The position numbers were made by a program, and so were the translations under genes. A model generated the notes under the pieces. That model had not been told where the DNA came from. It saw nothing but the letters and a program-made list of their open reading frames with translations, and did no database searches. From Actinomadura formosensis NBRC 14204 (GTDB taxonomy: Bacteria; Actinomycetota; Actinomycetes; Streptosporangiales; Streptosporangiaceae): 64,000 bases of DNA. The DNA lies in the NCBI RefSeq assembly GCF_001552155.1, contig NZ_BCQQ01000012.1:1-64000 (forward strand). The letters are read 5' to 3'. Of this stretch, positions 55,316-64,000 are shown piece by piece; the stretch's first letter is position 1; each line of letters opens with the position of its first letter.

Positions 55316-55476
55316 GGTCGTCCTTTCCTGGAACCAACTCGGTGGGCGTGTCCGAGGGTACCGGCGCGGCCATGGCCACCGCGAACGAGATGGGCCGCGC
55401 CGTGTCGCGTCGCGCCCGTCCCACCGCCGCGGGGAGCGCTTCCGGACGCGAAGGCGCGTTCACACCCGGGTACCGC

Positions 55477-55482
55477 TACTAT
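55477..55482 (+). promoter_or_regulatory. -10 element of the cyclophilin gene
   Basis: TACTAT lies 41 nt before the GTG start, in the divergent gap with the metallo-hydrolase gene. It is a close match to TANNNT; no -35 at proper spacing was found. Confidence 0.4.
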
Positions 55483-55522
55483 GCGCTGCACGTTCACCTG
55501 ATCACAGCGGAGGGGCGGGGCA

Positions 55523-56269
55523 GTGGCGGGGAAGGACCGCAAGAAGCATCTCGCGCGGCAACGCTACGAGCGCCAGCAGCAGCGGCGGGCGCAGGAGGCG
55601 GCGAAGGCGCGCCGGGTCAAGATCATCGGCTCGGTCGCCGCGGTTGCGGTCATCGCCGCCGGTGCCGCGGCGTTCATGGTGCTCAAGGAGGACAAGTCCG
55701 CGGCGGCCGGCCCGCAGTGCGTCTACAAGACGGACACGGACAGCGGCGAGGTCAAGGACGTCGGCACCCCGCCGGGCAAGCCCGCCCGCCCTGGCATCGT
55801 CCAGGCCACGGTCAAGACGAACCAAGGCGACGTGGAGATGCAGCTGTACGGCGACAAGGCGCCCTGCACGGTCAACTCCTTCGTGTTCCTGGCGCAGAAG
55901 AACTTCTATGACAAGAGCGAGTGCCACCGGCTGACGAGCGGCGGCCTCAACGTCCTGCAGTGCGGCGACCCGTCGGCGTCCGGCAGCGGCGGGCCCGGCT
56001 ACGGGTACGCCAACGAGAACACCAGCGGCGCGACCTACACCGAGGGCACGCTCGCGATGGCGCACACGCAGGCGCCGGACTCCAACGGCAGCCAGTTCTT
56101 CATGGTCTACAAGGACTCGCAGCTCCAGCCGGACTACACCGTGTTCGGAAAGATCACGAAGGGGCTGGACGTGCTCAAGAAAATCGCCGAGGGTGGTTCG
56201 GACCCCAAGAGCGACGGAAAGCCCAAGAAGAAGGTCGAAATCCAGGACGTCACGATCGCCGGGAAATAG
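55523..56269 (+). CDS. Membrane-anchored cyclophilin-type peptidyl-prolyl isomerase
   Basis: A 248-residue protein. A Lys/Arg/Gln-rich N-terminus (KDRKKHLARQRYERQQQRRA) precedes one membrane segment (IIGSVAAVAVIAAGAAAFMV, residues ~34-53). A cyclophilin domain then shows NSFVFLAQKNFYDKSECHRL, GTLAMAHTQAPDSNGSQFFM and YTVFGKITKGLDVL. It should assist folding of exported proteins outside the membrane. The usual F-H-R active-site region is CHRL, retaining the Arg. It lies divergent from the MBL-hisS-aspS operon, near relA as in other actinobacteria. GTG 55523 follows GCGGAGGGGCGGGGCA. Confidence 0.92.
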   Translation: MAGKDRKKHLARQRYERQQQRRAQEAAKARRVKIIGSVAAVAVIAAGAAAFMVLKEDKSAAAGPQCVYKTDTDSGEVKDVGTPPGKPARPGIVQATVKTNQGDVEMQLYGDKAPCTVNSFVFLAQKNFYDKSECHRLTSGGLNVLQCGDPSASGSGGPGYGYANENTSGATYTEGTLAMAHTQAPDSNGSQFFMVYKDSQLQPDYTVFGKITKGLDVLKKIAEGGSDPKSDGKPKKKVEIQDVTIAGK

Positions 56270-56341
56270 GCGAACGGGGTACTAAGGTGTGGAGGGTCCG
56301 GAAGGCGTGAGCCGTCCGGACCCGCGATTCAGGAGGCAAGG

Positions 56342-57577
56342 GTGTCCAGCGCGACCGATCCCTGGGGCCGGGTGGACGAGGACGGCACCGTCTATGTCAG
56401 GACGGCGGACGGCGAGCGGGTCGTCGGGTCCTGGCAGGCAGGCGCGCCCGAAGAGGCCCTGGCCTACTTCAAGCGCAAGTACGACGCGCTCGTCACCGAG
56501 ATCGGCCTGCTCGAACAGCGGATCCGCACCACCGATCTGCAGCCCGCCCAGGCGCAGCACAGCATCGAGCGGCTCCGCGAGGCCGTCGCCGGCGCGCACG
56601 CCGTCGGCGACCTCGACGCGCTCGGCCGGCGCCTGGACGTTCTCACCGAGCAGGTCGGGCGGCGCCGCGAGGAGGTCAAGGCCCAGCGCGAGCAGCACCG
56701 CCACGAGGCCCGCGAGGTCAAGGAGCGGATCGTCGCCGAGGCCGAGCGCATCGCGGCCGAGGAGACGCACTGGAAGAACGGCGGGGAGCGGCTGCGGCAG
56801 CTGGTCGAGGAGTGGAAGGCCGCCGACCGCATCGACCGGCCCGCCGAGACCGCGCTGTGGAAGCGGCTGTCGGCCGCCCGCAACGCCTTCACCAAGCGTC
56901 GCAAGGCCTACTTCGCCACGCTCGACGACCAGCGCGAGGAGGCCCGCCGGGAGAAGGGGCGCCTGGTCGCCGAGGCCGAGGCGATGTCCGGCTCCACCGA
57001 CTGGGGCGAGACGGCCGCCGCCTACCGCGACCTGATGCGCCGCTGGAAGATGGCCGGACGCGCCTCCCGGGACGTAGAAGACGACCTGTGGGCCCGCTTC
57101 AAGGGCGCCCAGGACACCTTCTTCCAGGCCCGCAGTGCCGCGTTCGCCGAGCGTGACGCCGAGTTCCGCGGGAACGCCGAGGAGAAGGAGAAGATCCTCG
57201 CCGAGGCGGAGCGGCTGCTGCCCGTGCGGGACGTCCGGCAGGCGCGGCAGGCGCTGCGCGCGGTCCAGGAGCGCTGGGAGGCCGCCGGCATGGTCCCGCG
57301 CGACCAGCGTGACCGTCTGGAGGGCCGGCTCCGCAAGATCGAGGACGCCGTCCGCGCCGCGGAGGAGAACGAGTGGCGCCGCACCAACCCCGAGGCCCGC
57401 GCCCGCGCCGAGGCTACGGTCGGCCAGTTGCGCAGCTCCATCGAGCAGTTGGAGAAGCGCCTCGGCAAGGCCCGCGAGGCCGGCCGGGAGAAGGACGTCA
57501 AGGAGGCCGAGGAGGCCCTCAACGCCCGTCGCGCGTGGCTGGAGGAGGCCGAGCGCACCCTCGCCGAATTCTCGTAG
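56342..57577 (+). CDS. DUF349 domain-containing coiled-coil protein
   Basis: A 411-residue, almost entirely helical and highly charged protein. It opens WGRVDEDGTVYVRTADGERV, a short N-terminal domain common to actinobacterial members. It then contains at least three DUF349 repeats built around K/R-W-K or R-W residues (LRQLVEEWKAADRIDRPAET, YRDLMRRWKMAGRASRDVED, LRAVQERWEAAGMVPRDQRD). The family is widespread and uncharacterised; coiled-coil structure suggests scaffolding or RNA/ribosome contacts (inference). GTG 56342 follows AGGAGGCAAGG. It is single in its transcription unit. Confidence 0.9.
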   Translation: MSSATDPWGRVDEDGTVYVRTADGERVVGSWQAGAPEEALAYFKRKYDALVTEIGLLEQRIRTTDLQPAQAQHSIERLREAVAGAHAVGDLDALGRRLDVLTEQVGRRREEVKAQREQHRHEAREVKERIVAEAERIAAEETHWKNGGERLRQLVEEWKAADRIDRPAETALWKRLSAARNAFTKRRKAYFATLDDQREEARREKGRLVAEAEAMSGSTDWGETAAAYRDLMRRWKMAGRASRDVEDDLWARFKGAQDTFFQARSAAFAERDAEFRGNAEEKEKILAEAERLLPVRDVRQARQALRAVQERWEAAGMVPRDQRDRLEGRLRKIEDAVRAAEENEWRRTNPEARARAEATVGQLRSSIEQLEKRLGKAREAGREKDVKEAEEALNARRAWLEEAERTLAEFS

Positions 57578-57614
57578 GCCGCCGGGGGCTCGTCCCACGC
57601 CCGCGGCCGGTGGC

Positions 57615-58187
57615 TCAGGCCGGCGGGACGGTGCGGCCCAGGAAGGCCAGGAGGCGTGTCTGCTCGTCGGCTCCCGGGGACGCCGTGAGCTGCGGGGCCA
57701 GGTGCCCGGCGGCGCGCAGGGGAGCGGCGACCATCTGGGCCGTCGCGAACGCGTGGTGGACGAGGTCGGGGTCCAGGCGGGACGGCTGGCCCGTCGCGCG
57801 CGCCAGGTCCCAGGCGTGCACCAGCGGTTCCAGGATGTAGCCGCCCAGGAAGTCGCCCAGCGGGAGCTCGCCGAGCCCCCCGAACGGGACGGGGCGTAGC
57901 AGCGCCTCCGGGGTGAGGGCCGCCGCGCACTCCTTGCGGGCCGCCCGCCAGCTCATCAGGACGTCGCCCTGGACGAACCGGGCCGGGTCCCGGTTGACGT
58001 CCGGCGGGGGTTCCCCGGTGGCCAGCGACCGGATCAGGGACTGCCCGCCGGTCACGTGACCTGCGACGTCCCGTGCGGTCCACCCCTCGCAGGGCGACGG
58101 CGCGTCCCACGCGTCGTGCGGGACGCCGGCGACCAGGCCCTCGAAGAGGTCGAGGGTCCGGTGGTAGCCGCTGAGGTTGTGCGCCAT
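57615..58187 (-). CDS. TIGR03086-type DinB-like / maleylpyruvate isomerase N-terminal domain protein
   Basis: A 190-residue four-helix-bundle protein of the MDMPI/DinB superfamily. WDAPSPCEGWTARDVAGHVT (about 28-47) carries the family's metal-binding His, and GGYILEPLVHAWDLARATGQ the second His motif. Members are thought to be thiol-dependent (mycothiol) transferases or isomerases. Start at 58187 is supported by TTGACA-N17-GTCACT on the minus strand ending 7 nt before the ATG, implying a leaderless transcript. It is divergent from rarA. Confidence 0.85.
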   Translation of the reverse strand: MAHNLSGYHRTLDLFEGLVAGVPHDAWDAPSPCEGWTARDVAGHVTGGQSLIRSLATGEPPPDVNRDPARFVQGDVLMSWRAARKECAAALTPEALLRPVPFGGLGELPLGDFLGGYILEPLVHAWDLARATGQPSRLDPDLVHHAFATAQMVAAPLRAAGHLAPQLTASPGADEQTRLLAFLGRTVPPA

Positions 58188-58194
58188 GGTGGTC

Positions 58195-58223
58195 AGTGAC
58201 CCGCGATCCGGCCGCCATGTCAA
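58195..58223 (-). promoter_or_regulatory. Promoter of the DinB-like gene, leaderless type
   Basis: On the minus strand TTGACA (58223-58218) is followed by 17 bp and GTCACT (58200-58195), then 7 nt to the ATG. The -35 is a perfect consensus. The opposite-strand rarA gene has TAGTGT (58286-58291), 6 nt before its GTG. Confidence 0.6.
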
Positions 58224-58297
58224 GCGATATCCGCAAGGTGATCCATCAGGGTTCCCGGACGTCCGGGAGCACCCGCGCCGCGAGATAGTGTCGGAGC

Positions 58298-59719
58298 GTG
58301 ACCAGCAGGGCGGAATCGGGCGAGCCGGAGGGCCTTTTCGACGCGCCGGAGCAGGGCCGTGCCGTACCGGAGCCCGCGCCCCCGGCCACGTCCGGCGCGC
58401 CCGTCGCGGCCGGGAGGGGCGGCGCGGAGCAGCCGCTCGCCGTCCGGATGCGTCCCCGCGCGCTGGACGAGGTCGTCGGGCAGGGCCATCTGCTCGGCCC
58501 CGGCACCCCGATCCGGCAGCTCGTCGACCGGGACGTGCCGATGTCGCTCGTCCTGTGGGGGCCGCCGGGCACGGGCAAGACCACCCTCGCCACCGTCGTG
58601 AGCCATGTCACGTCCCGCCGGTTCGTGGAGATCTCCGCGGTCAGCGACGGCGTCAAGCGGGTCCGCGCCGAGATCGGCCTGGCCCGCCGCGAGCTGGGCA
58701 TGACCGGACGGCAGACCGTCCTGTTCGTCGACGAGGTCCACCGCTTCAACAAGGCCCAGCAGGACGCCCTGCTCCCCGCGGTGGAGAACCGGTGGGTGTC
58801 GTTCATCGGCGCGACGACCGAGAATCCGTTCTTCTCCGTCATCAGCCCGCTGCTGTCCCGCTCCCTGCTGCTGACGCTGGAGCCGCTCGGCGCGGACGAC
58901 CTGCGCGAGGTGATCCGCCGGGCGCTCACCGAGGAACGCGGCCTGAACGGGGCGGTGACCCTCGACCCCGCCGCCGAGGACCACCTCGTCCGGCTCGCCG
59001 GCGGCGACGCCCGCCGCACCCTCACCTACCTGGAGGCCGCCTCCCTCGTCGTCGACGGCGGCGGCGTGATCGACGTCGGCGTCCTGGAGAGGGCCGTCGA
59101 CCGGGCCGCCGTCCGCTACGACCGCGAGGGCGACCAGCATTACGACGTCGTCAGCGCGTTCATCAAGAGCATCCGCGGCAGCGACGTCGACGCGGCGCTG
59201 CACTACCTCGCCCGCATGATCGAGGCGGGGGAGGACCCGCGGTTCATCGCCCGGCGGCTGATCGTGCACGCCAGCGAGGACGTCGGGATGGCCGACCCGA
59301 CCGCGCTGCAGACCGCGGTCGCGGCGGCGCAGGCGGTGGAGTTCGTCGGCCTGCCCGAGGCCAGGATCAACCTCGCCCAGGCGGTGATCCATCTCTCCCT
59401 CGCGCCCAAGTCCAACGCGGTCATCACGGCTGTGGACGGCGCGCTCGGCGACGTCCGCAAGGGCCTCGCCGGCCCCGTCCCCGGGCACCTGCGCGACTCC
59501 CACTACAAGGGCGCCGCGAAGGTCGGGCACGGGCAGGGCTACAAGTACGCCCACGACCATCCCGGCGGGGTGGTCCGGCAGCGGTACGCGCCCGACTCCG
59601 TGGACGGACGGGAGTACTATCGCCCGACCAGGCATGGCGCCGAGGCGCGGTTCACCGAGGTCCTCGCCCGGATCAGGTCCGTCCTGCGCGGCACCCCGGG
59701 GGAGGCGCGGGAACGGTAA
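58298..59719 (+). CDS. rarA: Replication-associated recombination protein RarA (MgsA), AAA+ ATPase
   Basis: A 473-residue AAA+ ATPase. [20 protein letters not shown] is Walker [21 protein letters not shown]alker [21 protein letters not shown] sensor I, and [14 protein letters not shown] sensor II. The C-terminal tetramer-forming region contains [20 protein letters not shown] and [20 protein letters not shown]. It acts at stalled replication forks with SSB. TAGTGT lies 6 nt before GTG 58298, so the mRNA is probably leaderless, though GGAG is also close. The N-terminal 45 residues are low-complexity. Confidence 0.95.
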   Translation: MTSRAESGEPEGLFDAPEQGRAVPEPAPPATSGAPVAAGRGGAEQPLAVRMRPRALDEVVGQGHLLGPGTPIRQLVDRDVPMSLVLWGPPGTGKTTLATVVSHVTSRRFVEISAVSDGVKRVRAEIGLARRELGMTGRQTVLFVDEVHRFNKAQQDALLPAVENRWVSFIGATTENPFFSVISPLLSRSLLLTLEPLGADDLREVIRRALTEERGLNGAVTLDPAAEDHLVRLAGGDARRTLTYLEAASLVVDGGGVIDVGVLERAVDRAAVRYDREGDQHYDVVSAFIKSIRGSDVDAALHYLARMIEAGEDPRFIARRLIVHASEDVGMADPTALQTAVAAAQAVEFVGLPEARINLAQAVIHLSLAPKSNAVITAVDGALGDVRKGLAGPVPGHLRDSHYKGAAKVGHGQGYKYAHDHPGGVVRQRYAPDSVDGREYYRPTRHGAEARFTEVLARIRSVLRGTPGEARER

Positions 59720-59827
59720 TGATCGATCTTGCCTGGCCGGTGCGACCGGCACACGGCCCGGCGGACCGGTAAGGTCTGTCAGGCCATGCCCGGCCCCGAG
59801 CCGAACTCTCGCGAACGGAAAGCCCTG

Positions 59828-60244
59828 ATGCTTACTGGTGGACAGCTGGCAGGCCTCATCGTGGCCGTGTTCTGGGCGGTGCTCGTCTCGTTCATCGCGC
59901 TGACCCTGCTGAAGCTCTCCCGGCTGCTCGCCGAGGCGGGCAGGGTCGTGCGCGAGATCGGCGACCAGGCCGCCCCCCTGCTGGACGACATGACCGACAC
60001 GGTGAAACGCGCCAACGAGCAGCTCGGCCGCACCGACGTCATCACCAAGCAGGTCGCCGGCGTCACCCAGAACGTCTCGGCCGTCACCACCGTCATGACG
60101 TCGGTGGTCGGCGGCCCGCTGGTGAAGGCCGCCGCCTTCTCCTACGGCGTCCGCAGGGCCCTCGGCAGCCGGGACGGCGACGGGCGCTCCCCGTCCGGCC
60201 GGCCGCAGCTTCAGGCCCGCTCCTCGGGGAAGGGACGCGGATGA
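59828..60244 (+). CDS. DUF948 domain-containing membrane protein
   Basis: A 138-residue protein. An N-terminal membrane segment ([20 protein letters not shown], residues 7-26) is followed by an amphipathic region with [20 protein letters not shown] and [20 protein letters not shown], typical of DUF948. Function unknown. The ATG at 59828 follows GGAAAGCCCTG; ATG 59786 in the same frame is a possible alternative close to a TAAGGT -10 element. It overlaps the next gene by 4 nt (ATGA). Pairing with a DUF6167-like protein just before alaS is conserved in actinomycetes. Confidence 0.85.
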   Translation: MLTGGQLAGLIVAVFWAVLVSFIALTLLKLSRLLAEAGRVVREIGDQAAPLLDDMTDTVKRANEQLGRTDVITKQVAGVTQNVSAVTTVMTSVVGGPLVKAAAFSYGVRRALGSRDGDGRSPSGRPQLQARSSGKGRG

Positions 60245-60576
60245 GGCGGCTGTTCTGGCTCTCCGTCGGCGCCGGCGCCGGCGTCTACGTCACGCACCGT
60301 GTCAAGCGGCGCGTGGAGCGGGTCGCCCGCAGCCTGTCCCCCGAGGGGGTCACGGTGCGCGCGGTGGCGGCGGGGAAGGGCACCGGGGAGCGGTTGAGGC
60401 TCTTCGCCTCCGACGTCCGTACCGAGATGCGGGCCCGCGAGGAGGAACTGCGCGAGGCCGTCCGCATGGACCAGGCCCCGCCGGACGCCGAGGTTCCCGG
60501 ATACCGGGGCTCCCCGCCCCGCCGGGTGCTCAAGGCGCGATACACGATCATCGACGACGACAAGGATGGCCACTGA
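60241..60576 (+). CDS. DUF6167-like small membrane-associated protein
   Basis: A 111-residue protein. [20 protein letters not shown] (residues 2-21) is a glycine-rich hydrophobic helix of the type that opens DUF6167 proteins, followed by a basic stretch and a helical acidic part ([20 protein letters not shown]). Function unknown. The start overlaps the DUF948 stop, and GGGGAAGGGACGCGG supplies the ribosome site. alaS begins 2 bp after its stop, so the three genes probably form one transcript. Confidence 0.8.
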   Translation: MRRLFWLSVGAGAGVYVTHRVKRRVERVARSLSPEGVTVRAVAAGKGTGERLRLFASDVRTEMRAREEELREAVRMDQAPPDAEVPGYRGSPPRRVLKARYTIIDDDKDGH

Positions 60577-60578
60577 TC

Positions 60579-63248
60579 ATGGAGTCGGCAGAGGTCGCAC
60601 GCCGCTTCCTGAAGTTCTTCGAGGAGCGCGGGCACACGGTGGTGCCCTCGGCCAGCCTGGTCGCCGAGGACCCGACCCTGCTGCTGGTCAACGCCGGCAT
60701 GGTCCCGTTCAAGCCGTACTTCCTCGGCCAGCGCACGCCGCCCTCGCCGCGGATGACCAGCGCGCAGAAGTGCGTGCGGACGCCCGACATCGAGGAGGTC
60801 GGCAAGACCACCCGGCATGCCACGTTCTTCCAGATGCTGGGCAACTTCTCCATCGGCGACTACTTCAAGGAGCAGGCGATCCCGTTCGCCTGGGAGCTGC
60901 TGACCGCCTCCCGCGCGGACGGCGGCTTCGGCTTCCCCGAGGACAAGCTGTGGGTCACCGTCTTCCACGACGACGACGAGGCCCAGAACATCTGGCACCA
61001 CAAGGTGGGCGTCCCCCTCGACCGCATCCAGCGGCGCGGCATGGAGGACAACTTCTGGTCGATGGGCGTCCCCGGCCCGTGCGGGCCCTGCTCGGAGATC
61101 TACTACGACCGCGGCCCCGAGTACGGCCGCGAGGGCGGCCCGGTCGCCGACGAGGACCGCTACCTGGAGGTGTGGAACCTCGTCTTCATGCAGTACGAGC
61201 GGGGACCGGGGGAGAGCAAGACCGACTTCCCGATCCTCGGCGACCTGCCCGCCAAGAACATCGACACCGGCATGGGCCTGGAGCGCATGGCGGCGATCCT
61301 GCAGGGCGTCGACAACATCTACGAGACCGACACCCTGTGGCGGGTCCTCGACCGCGCCGCCGGGCTGACCGGCGCCAAGTACGGCCGCGACCACCGTGCG
61401 GACGTGTCGCTGCGCGTCGTCGCCGACCACGTCCGCAGCGGGACGATGATGGTCGCGGACGGCATCCGCCCCGGCAACGAGGGCCGCGGCTACGTGCTGC
61501 GCCGCATCCTGCGCCGCTCCATCCGCAACCTGCGCCTGCTCGGTGGCCAGGACGCCGGGCTCATGCACGAGCTGACCGCCGTCGCGATCAGCGCGATGGG
61601 CGAGCAGTACCCCGAGCTGGTGCGCACGGCGGCGAACATCCACACGGTCATCGACGCCGAGGAGGACTCCTTCCTGCAGACGCTCCGCACCGGCACCGCG
61701 ATCTTCGACACGGCCGTGGCGGAGACCAGGCGGTCCGGCGGCGCGACACTGCCGGGCGAGCAGGCGTTCAAGCTGCACGACACCTACGGCTTCCCGATCG
61801 ATCTCACCCTGGAGATGGCGTCCGAGCAGGGCCTGCGGGTGGACGAGGACGGCTTCCGCCGGCTCATGCAGGAGCAGCGGGACCGCGCGAAGAGGGACGC
61901 CCGCGACAAGAAGACCGGCAACCTCGACGTCTCCGTCCTGGACGAGCTGCTCACCGGCGCCGGCGGCAAGGTCGACTTCACCGGCTACGGCAGCCTGGCC
62001 GGTGACGCCCGCCTCGTCGGGCTGCTGGTCGGCGGTGCCAATGTGCCCGCCGCCGGCGAGGGCACCGATGTGGAGGTCGTCCTCGACCGCACCCCGTTCT
62101 ACGCCGAGGGCGGCGGCCAGCTCGCCGACCACGGCGTGATCCGGCTCGGCAACGGCGCCGTCATCGAGGTGACGGACGTGCAGGCGCCCCTCGCCGGCCT
62201 CGTCGTGCACCGCGGGCGCGTCCGCAGCGGCGAGGCGCAGGCGGGCGACACCGCCTACGCCGAGGTCGACGTGGAGCGGCGCCGGGCGATCTCCCGCTCG
62301 CACACCGCGACCCACATGGTGCACGCCGGGTTCCGCCGCGCGCTCGGCGAGTCCGCCGCGCAGGCCGGTTCGGAGAACTCGCCCGGCCGGTTCCGGTTCG
62401 ACTTCACCGCCTCCGGCGCCGTCCCCCCGAGCGTGCTGCGCGATGTCGAGGACGAGGTGAACGAGGTGCTGGTCGGCGACCTGGACGTCCGGGCGTTCCA
62501 CACCTCGATCGACGAGGCCCGCGCGATGGGCGCGCTCGCGCTGTTCGGTGAGAAGTACGGCGATGAGGTCCGGGTGGTCGAGGTCGGCGACTACTCCCGC
62601 GAGCTGTGCGGCGGCACCCATGTCGCCCGCTCCGGGCAGCTCGGCCTGATCAAGGTGCTGGGCGAGTCGTCGATCGGCGCCGGCGTCCGCCGCGTCGAGG
62701 CGCTCGTCGGCATCGACGCGTTCCGCTTCCTGGCCCGGGAGAGCGTGCTCGTCGCGCAGCTCGCCGAGCAGATGAAGGCGCGCAAGGAGGAGCTGCCCGA
62801 GCGCGTCTCCGGCATCGTCACCCGGCTCCGGGACGCGGAGAAGGAACTGGAGAAGCTCCGCTCCCAGCAGGTCCTCGCGATCGCCGGATCGCTCGCCGAC
62901 GGCGCGAAGGACGTGGGCGGCATCGCGTTCGTCGGGCACCGCGCCCCGGACGGCACCGGCGCCGACGACCTGCGCAAGCTCGCCGTCGACGTCCGCGGCC
63001 GGCTCCAGGCCCGGCCCGCCGTCGTGATGGTGACCGGTGTGCCGAAGGACCGTCCCGTCGTGGTCGTCGCCGTCACCCCGGGCGCCCGCGAGCGCGGCCT
63101 CAAGGCGGGCGCGCTCGTCGGCCTCGCCGCCAAGGCCCTCGGTGGAGGCGGCGGCGGCAAGGACGACCTGGCGCAGGGCGGCGGCGCGAACCCGGCGGCG
63201 ATCGGCGACGCCCTCGCCGCCGTTGAACGAGCAGTAGGGGCCGCGTGA
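60579..63248 (+). CDS. alaS: Alanyl-tRNA synthetase
   Basis: An 889-residue synthetase with all domains. The catalytic core contains [39 protein letters not shown] (motif 2) and [14 protein letters not shown] (motif 3). A tRNA-recognition domain follows, then the editing domain with [13 protein letters not shown] (HxxxH) and [14 protein letters not shown] zinc ligands, and the C-Ala domain ending [20 protein letters not shown], typical of DHHA1. It charges tRNA-Ala and clears Ser/Gly mischarging. The start at 60579 is ATG 2 bp after the upstream stop; AAGGATGGCCACTG... gives a weak ribosome site. ruvX follows after 37 bp. Confidence 0.97.
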   Translation: MESAEVARRFLKFFEERGHTVVPSASLVAEDPTLLLVNAGMVPFKPYFLGQRTPPSPRMTSAQKCVRTPDIEEVGKTTRHATFFQMLGNFSIGDYFKEQAIPFAWELLTASRADGGFGFPEDKLWVTVFHDDDEAQNIWHHKVGVPLDRIQRRGMEDNFWSMGVPGPCGPCSEIYYDRGPEYGREGGPVADEDRYLEVWNLVFMQYERGPGESKTDFPILGDLPAKNIDTGMGLERMAAILQGVDNIYETDTLWRVLDRAAGLTGAKYGRDHRADVSLRVVADHVRSGTMMVADGIRPGNEGRGYVLRRILRRSIRNLRLLGGQDAGLMHELTAVAISAMGEQYPELVRTAANIHTVIDAEEDSFLQTLRTGTAIFDTAVAETRRSGGATLPGEQAFKLHDTYGFPIDLTLEMASEQGLRVDEDGFRRLMQEQRDRAKRDARDKKTGNLDVSVLDELLTGAGGKVDFTGYGSLAGDARLVGLLVGGANVPAAGEGTDVEVVLDRTPFYAEGGGQLADHGVIRLGNGAVIEVTDVQAPLAGLVVHRGRVRSGEAQAGDTAYAEVDVERRRAISRSHTATHMVHAGFRRALGESAAQAGSENSPGRFRFDFTASGAVPPSVLRDVEDEVNEVLVGDLDVRAFHTSIDEARAMGALALFGEKYGDEVRVVEVGDYSRELCGGTHVARSGQLGLIKVLGESSIGAGVRRVEALVGIDAFRFLARESVLVAQLAEQMKARKEELPERVSGIVTRLRDAEKELEKLRSQQVLAIAGSLADGAKDVGGIAFVGHRAPDGTGADDLRKLAVDVRGRLQARPAVVMVTGVPKDRPVVVVAVTPGARERGLKAGALVGLAAKALGGGGGGKDDLAQGGGANPAAIGDALAAVERAVGAA

Positions 63249-63285
63249 GCCCGGCGGGACGGGGGCAAGCACCGGGGCGGGCGAT

Positions 63286-63744
63286 ATGAGGAACGGCGTC
63301 CGGCTCGGGGTCGATGTGGGGAGCGTGCGCGTGGGGGTCGCCAAGTGCGACCCCGGCGGCATCCTCGCCTCCCCCCTGGAGACCGTGAAAAGCGGCAAGG
63401 GGGACATCGACCGGCTGGTGGAACTGGCCGCCGAGCACGAGGCGATCGAGGTCGTCGTCGGACTGCCGACGTCGCTGTCGGGCCGGGAGGGCCCGGCGGC
63501 GCAGGCGGCGCGCAAGTTCGCGGCCAGGCTCGCGGACCGTCTTCCTCCGGAGACGGTCCGACTGCACGACGAGCGGCTCACCACCGTCACCGCCGAGAGC
63601 GGGCTGCGGGCCGGGGGAGTCCATGGTCGGGCCAGGCGCAAGGTCGTCGATCAGGCCGCCGCGGCGGTCCTGCTCCAGGCGGCCCTCGACGCGGAACGGT
63701 TGACTGGGCGTCCCCCAGGAGAGATCGTCCGGGGGAGTTCATGA
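63286..63744 (+). CDS. ruvX: Putative pre-16S rRNA nuclease YqgF/RuvX
   Basis: A 152-residue RNase H-fold protein. LGVDVGSVRVGVAKCDPGGI begins the domain with the first catalytic Asp. VVVGLPTSLSGREGPAAQAA, RLHDERLTTVTAESGL and VVDQAAAAVLLQAAL carry the remaining conserved residues. It is thought to process the 16S rRNA 5' end. ATG 63286 follows GGGGCGGGCGAT. The stop overlaps mltG by 4 nt (ATGA). The order alaS-ruvX-mltG is general in actinobacteria. Confidence 0.94.
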   Translation: MRNGVRLGVDVGSVRVGVAKCDPGGILASPLETVKSGKGDIDRLVELAAEHEAIEVVVGLPTSLSGREGPAAQAARKFAARLADRLPPETVRLHDERLTTVTAESGLRAGGVHGRARRKVVDQAAAAVLLQAALDAERLTGRPPGEIVRGSS

Positions 63745-64000
63745 ACGATTTGGACCTCTTCCCAGATCCGTACGGCGACGGGCGGCTGCCGGAGGAGCGG
63801 CTCGGCCGGCGTGACCAGCGGCGCGTCCGCAAACGGCAGAAGCGCCGCAAACGCAGCGGCCGGGCCGCGGCCCTGTTCGCGATGGCGTTCCTGGTGGCGG
63901 TGTTCGGCACGGGCGGCGTCCTCGGCTACGCGTGGCTCGACAACCAGTGGCACCCTCCGGACTACACGGGCCAGGGCTCCGGCAAGGTCACGATCCAGAT
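63741..64000 (+). CDS. mltG: Endolytic transglycosylase MltG, 5' part
   Basis: The first 86 codons are in the window; the rest lies beyond base 64000. The protein starts MNDLDLFPDPYGDGRLPEER, has a strongly basic stretch (RRVRKRQKRRKRSGR) and one membrane segment (AAALFAMAFLVAVFGTGGVL), then QWHPPDYTGQGSGKVTIQI, the beginning of the extracytoplasmic YceG domain. MltG cleaves nascent peptidoglycan strands. Identification rests on this N-terminal pattern and position after ruvX, as the catalytic region is not visible. Confidence 0.85.
   Translation, partial: MNDLDLFPDPYGDGRLPEERLGRRDQRRVRKRQKRRKRSGRAAALFAMAFLVAVFGTGGVLGYAWLDNQWHPPDYTGQGSGKVTIQ

Noticed and set aside
60285..63641. A minus-strand open frame of over 1100 codons opposite alaS and ruvX
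   Set aside because: It is the antisense shadow of a clear AlaRS gene, caused by high third-position GC. It has no recognisable domains and an Arg/Ala/Gly/Val-rich composition.

Overview
The window is 64 kb of high-GC (roughly 70% or more) chromosomal DNA from a filamentous-type actinobacterium. Gene order and content best fit Thermomonosporaceae/Streptosporangiales (an Actinomadura-like genome); this placement is inference, since no rRNA or marker search was possible. Supporting signs are the many GTG starts, ATGA/GTGA start-stop overlaps, several likely leaderless transcripts (a -10 hexamer 6-7 nt before the start codon), phosphatidylinositol mannoside genes, and the conserved actinobacterial blocks ruvCAB-yajC-secDF-apt-relA and hisS-aspS-rarA-alaS-ruvX-mltG.

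Bases 1-10163 are mixed accessory and regulatory genes: the 5' end of a coiled-coil protein, a PadR regulator beside a DrrAB-type ABC exporter, a spermidine-synthase-like protein, an NAD(P)-binding reductase, a large PAS/GAF/PP2C/ATPase phosphatase, a secreted M15-like protein, a DUF4253 protein and a NUDIX hydrolase. Bases 10246-18437 hold a catabolic island for tryptophan via kynurenine and 3-hydroxyanthranilate: a formamidase-like hydrolase, a LysR regulator, and a tightly coupled seven-gene operon (semialdehyde dehydrogenase, dienoate hydratase, oxalocrotonate decarboxylase, RidA-type deaminase, 3-hydroxyanthranilate dioxygenase, ACMS decarboxylase, kynureninase). Tryptophan dioxygenase, kynurenine monooxygenase and the final aldolase/acetaldehyde dehydrogenase are not in the window.

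Bases 18438-25377 contain a cold-shock gene, a TetR/acyl-CoA dehydrogenase pair divergent from an SDR and a quinone oxidoreductase around a shared palindrome, a NarL-type two-component system and a methyltransferase. Bases 25378-39464 hold thrS behind what looks like a threonine-codon leader-peptide attenuator, then HIT, the PI/PIM lipid genes (CDP-alcohol phosphotransferase, PatA, PimA), an EF-G paralogue, a polysaccharide deacetylase, a DUF3048 lipoprotein and pdxS. Bases 39589-51479 run pdxT, yebC, an Eis-like acetyltransferase, ruvC-ruvA-ruvB, yajC-secD-secF, apt and relA. A 22-bp perfect hairpin separates relA from the convergent MBL-hisS-aspS operon. Bases 55523-64000 hold a cyclophilin, a DUF349 protein, a DinB-like protein, rarA, DUF948 and DUF6167-type genes, alaS, ruvX and the start of mltG.

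No tRNA, rRNA, CRISPR, insertion sequence, prophage or biosynthetic cluster was seen. The most interesting non-coding structure is the thrS leader. The best functional island is the kynurenine operon with its palindrome-regulated divergent promoter.
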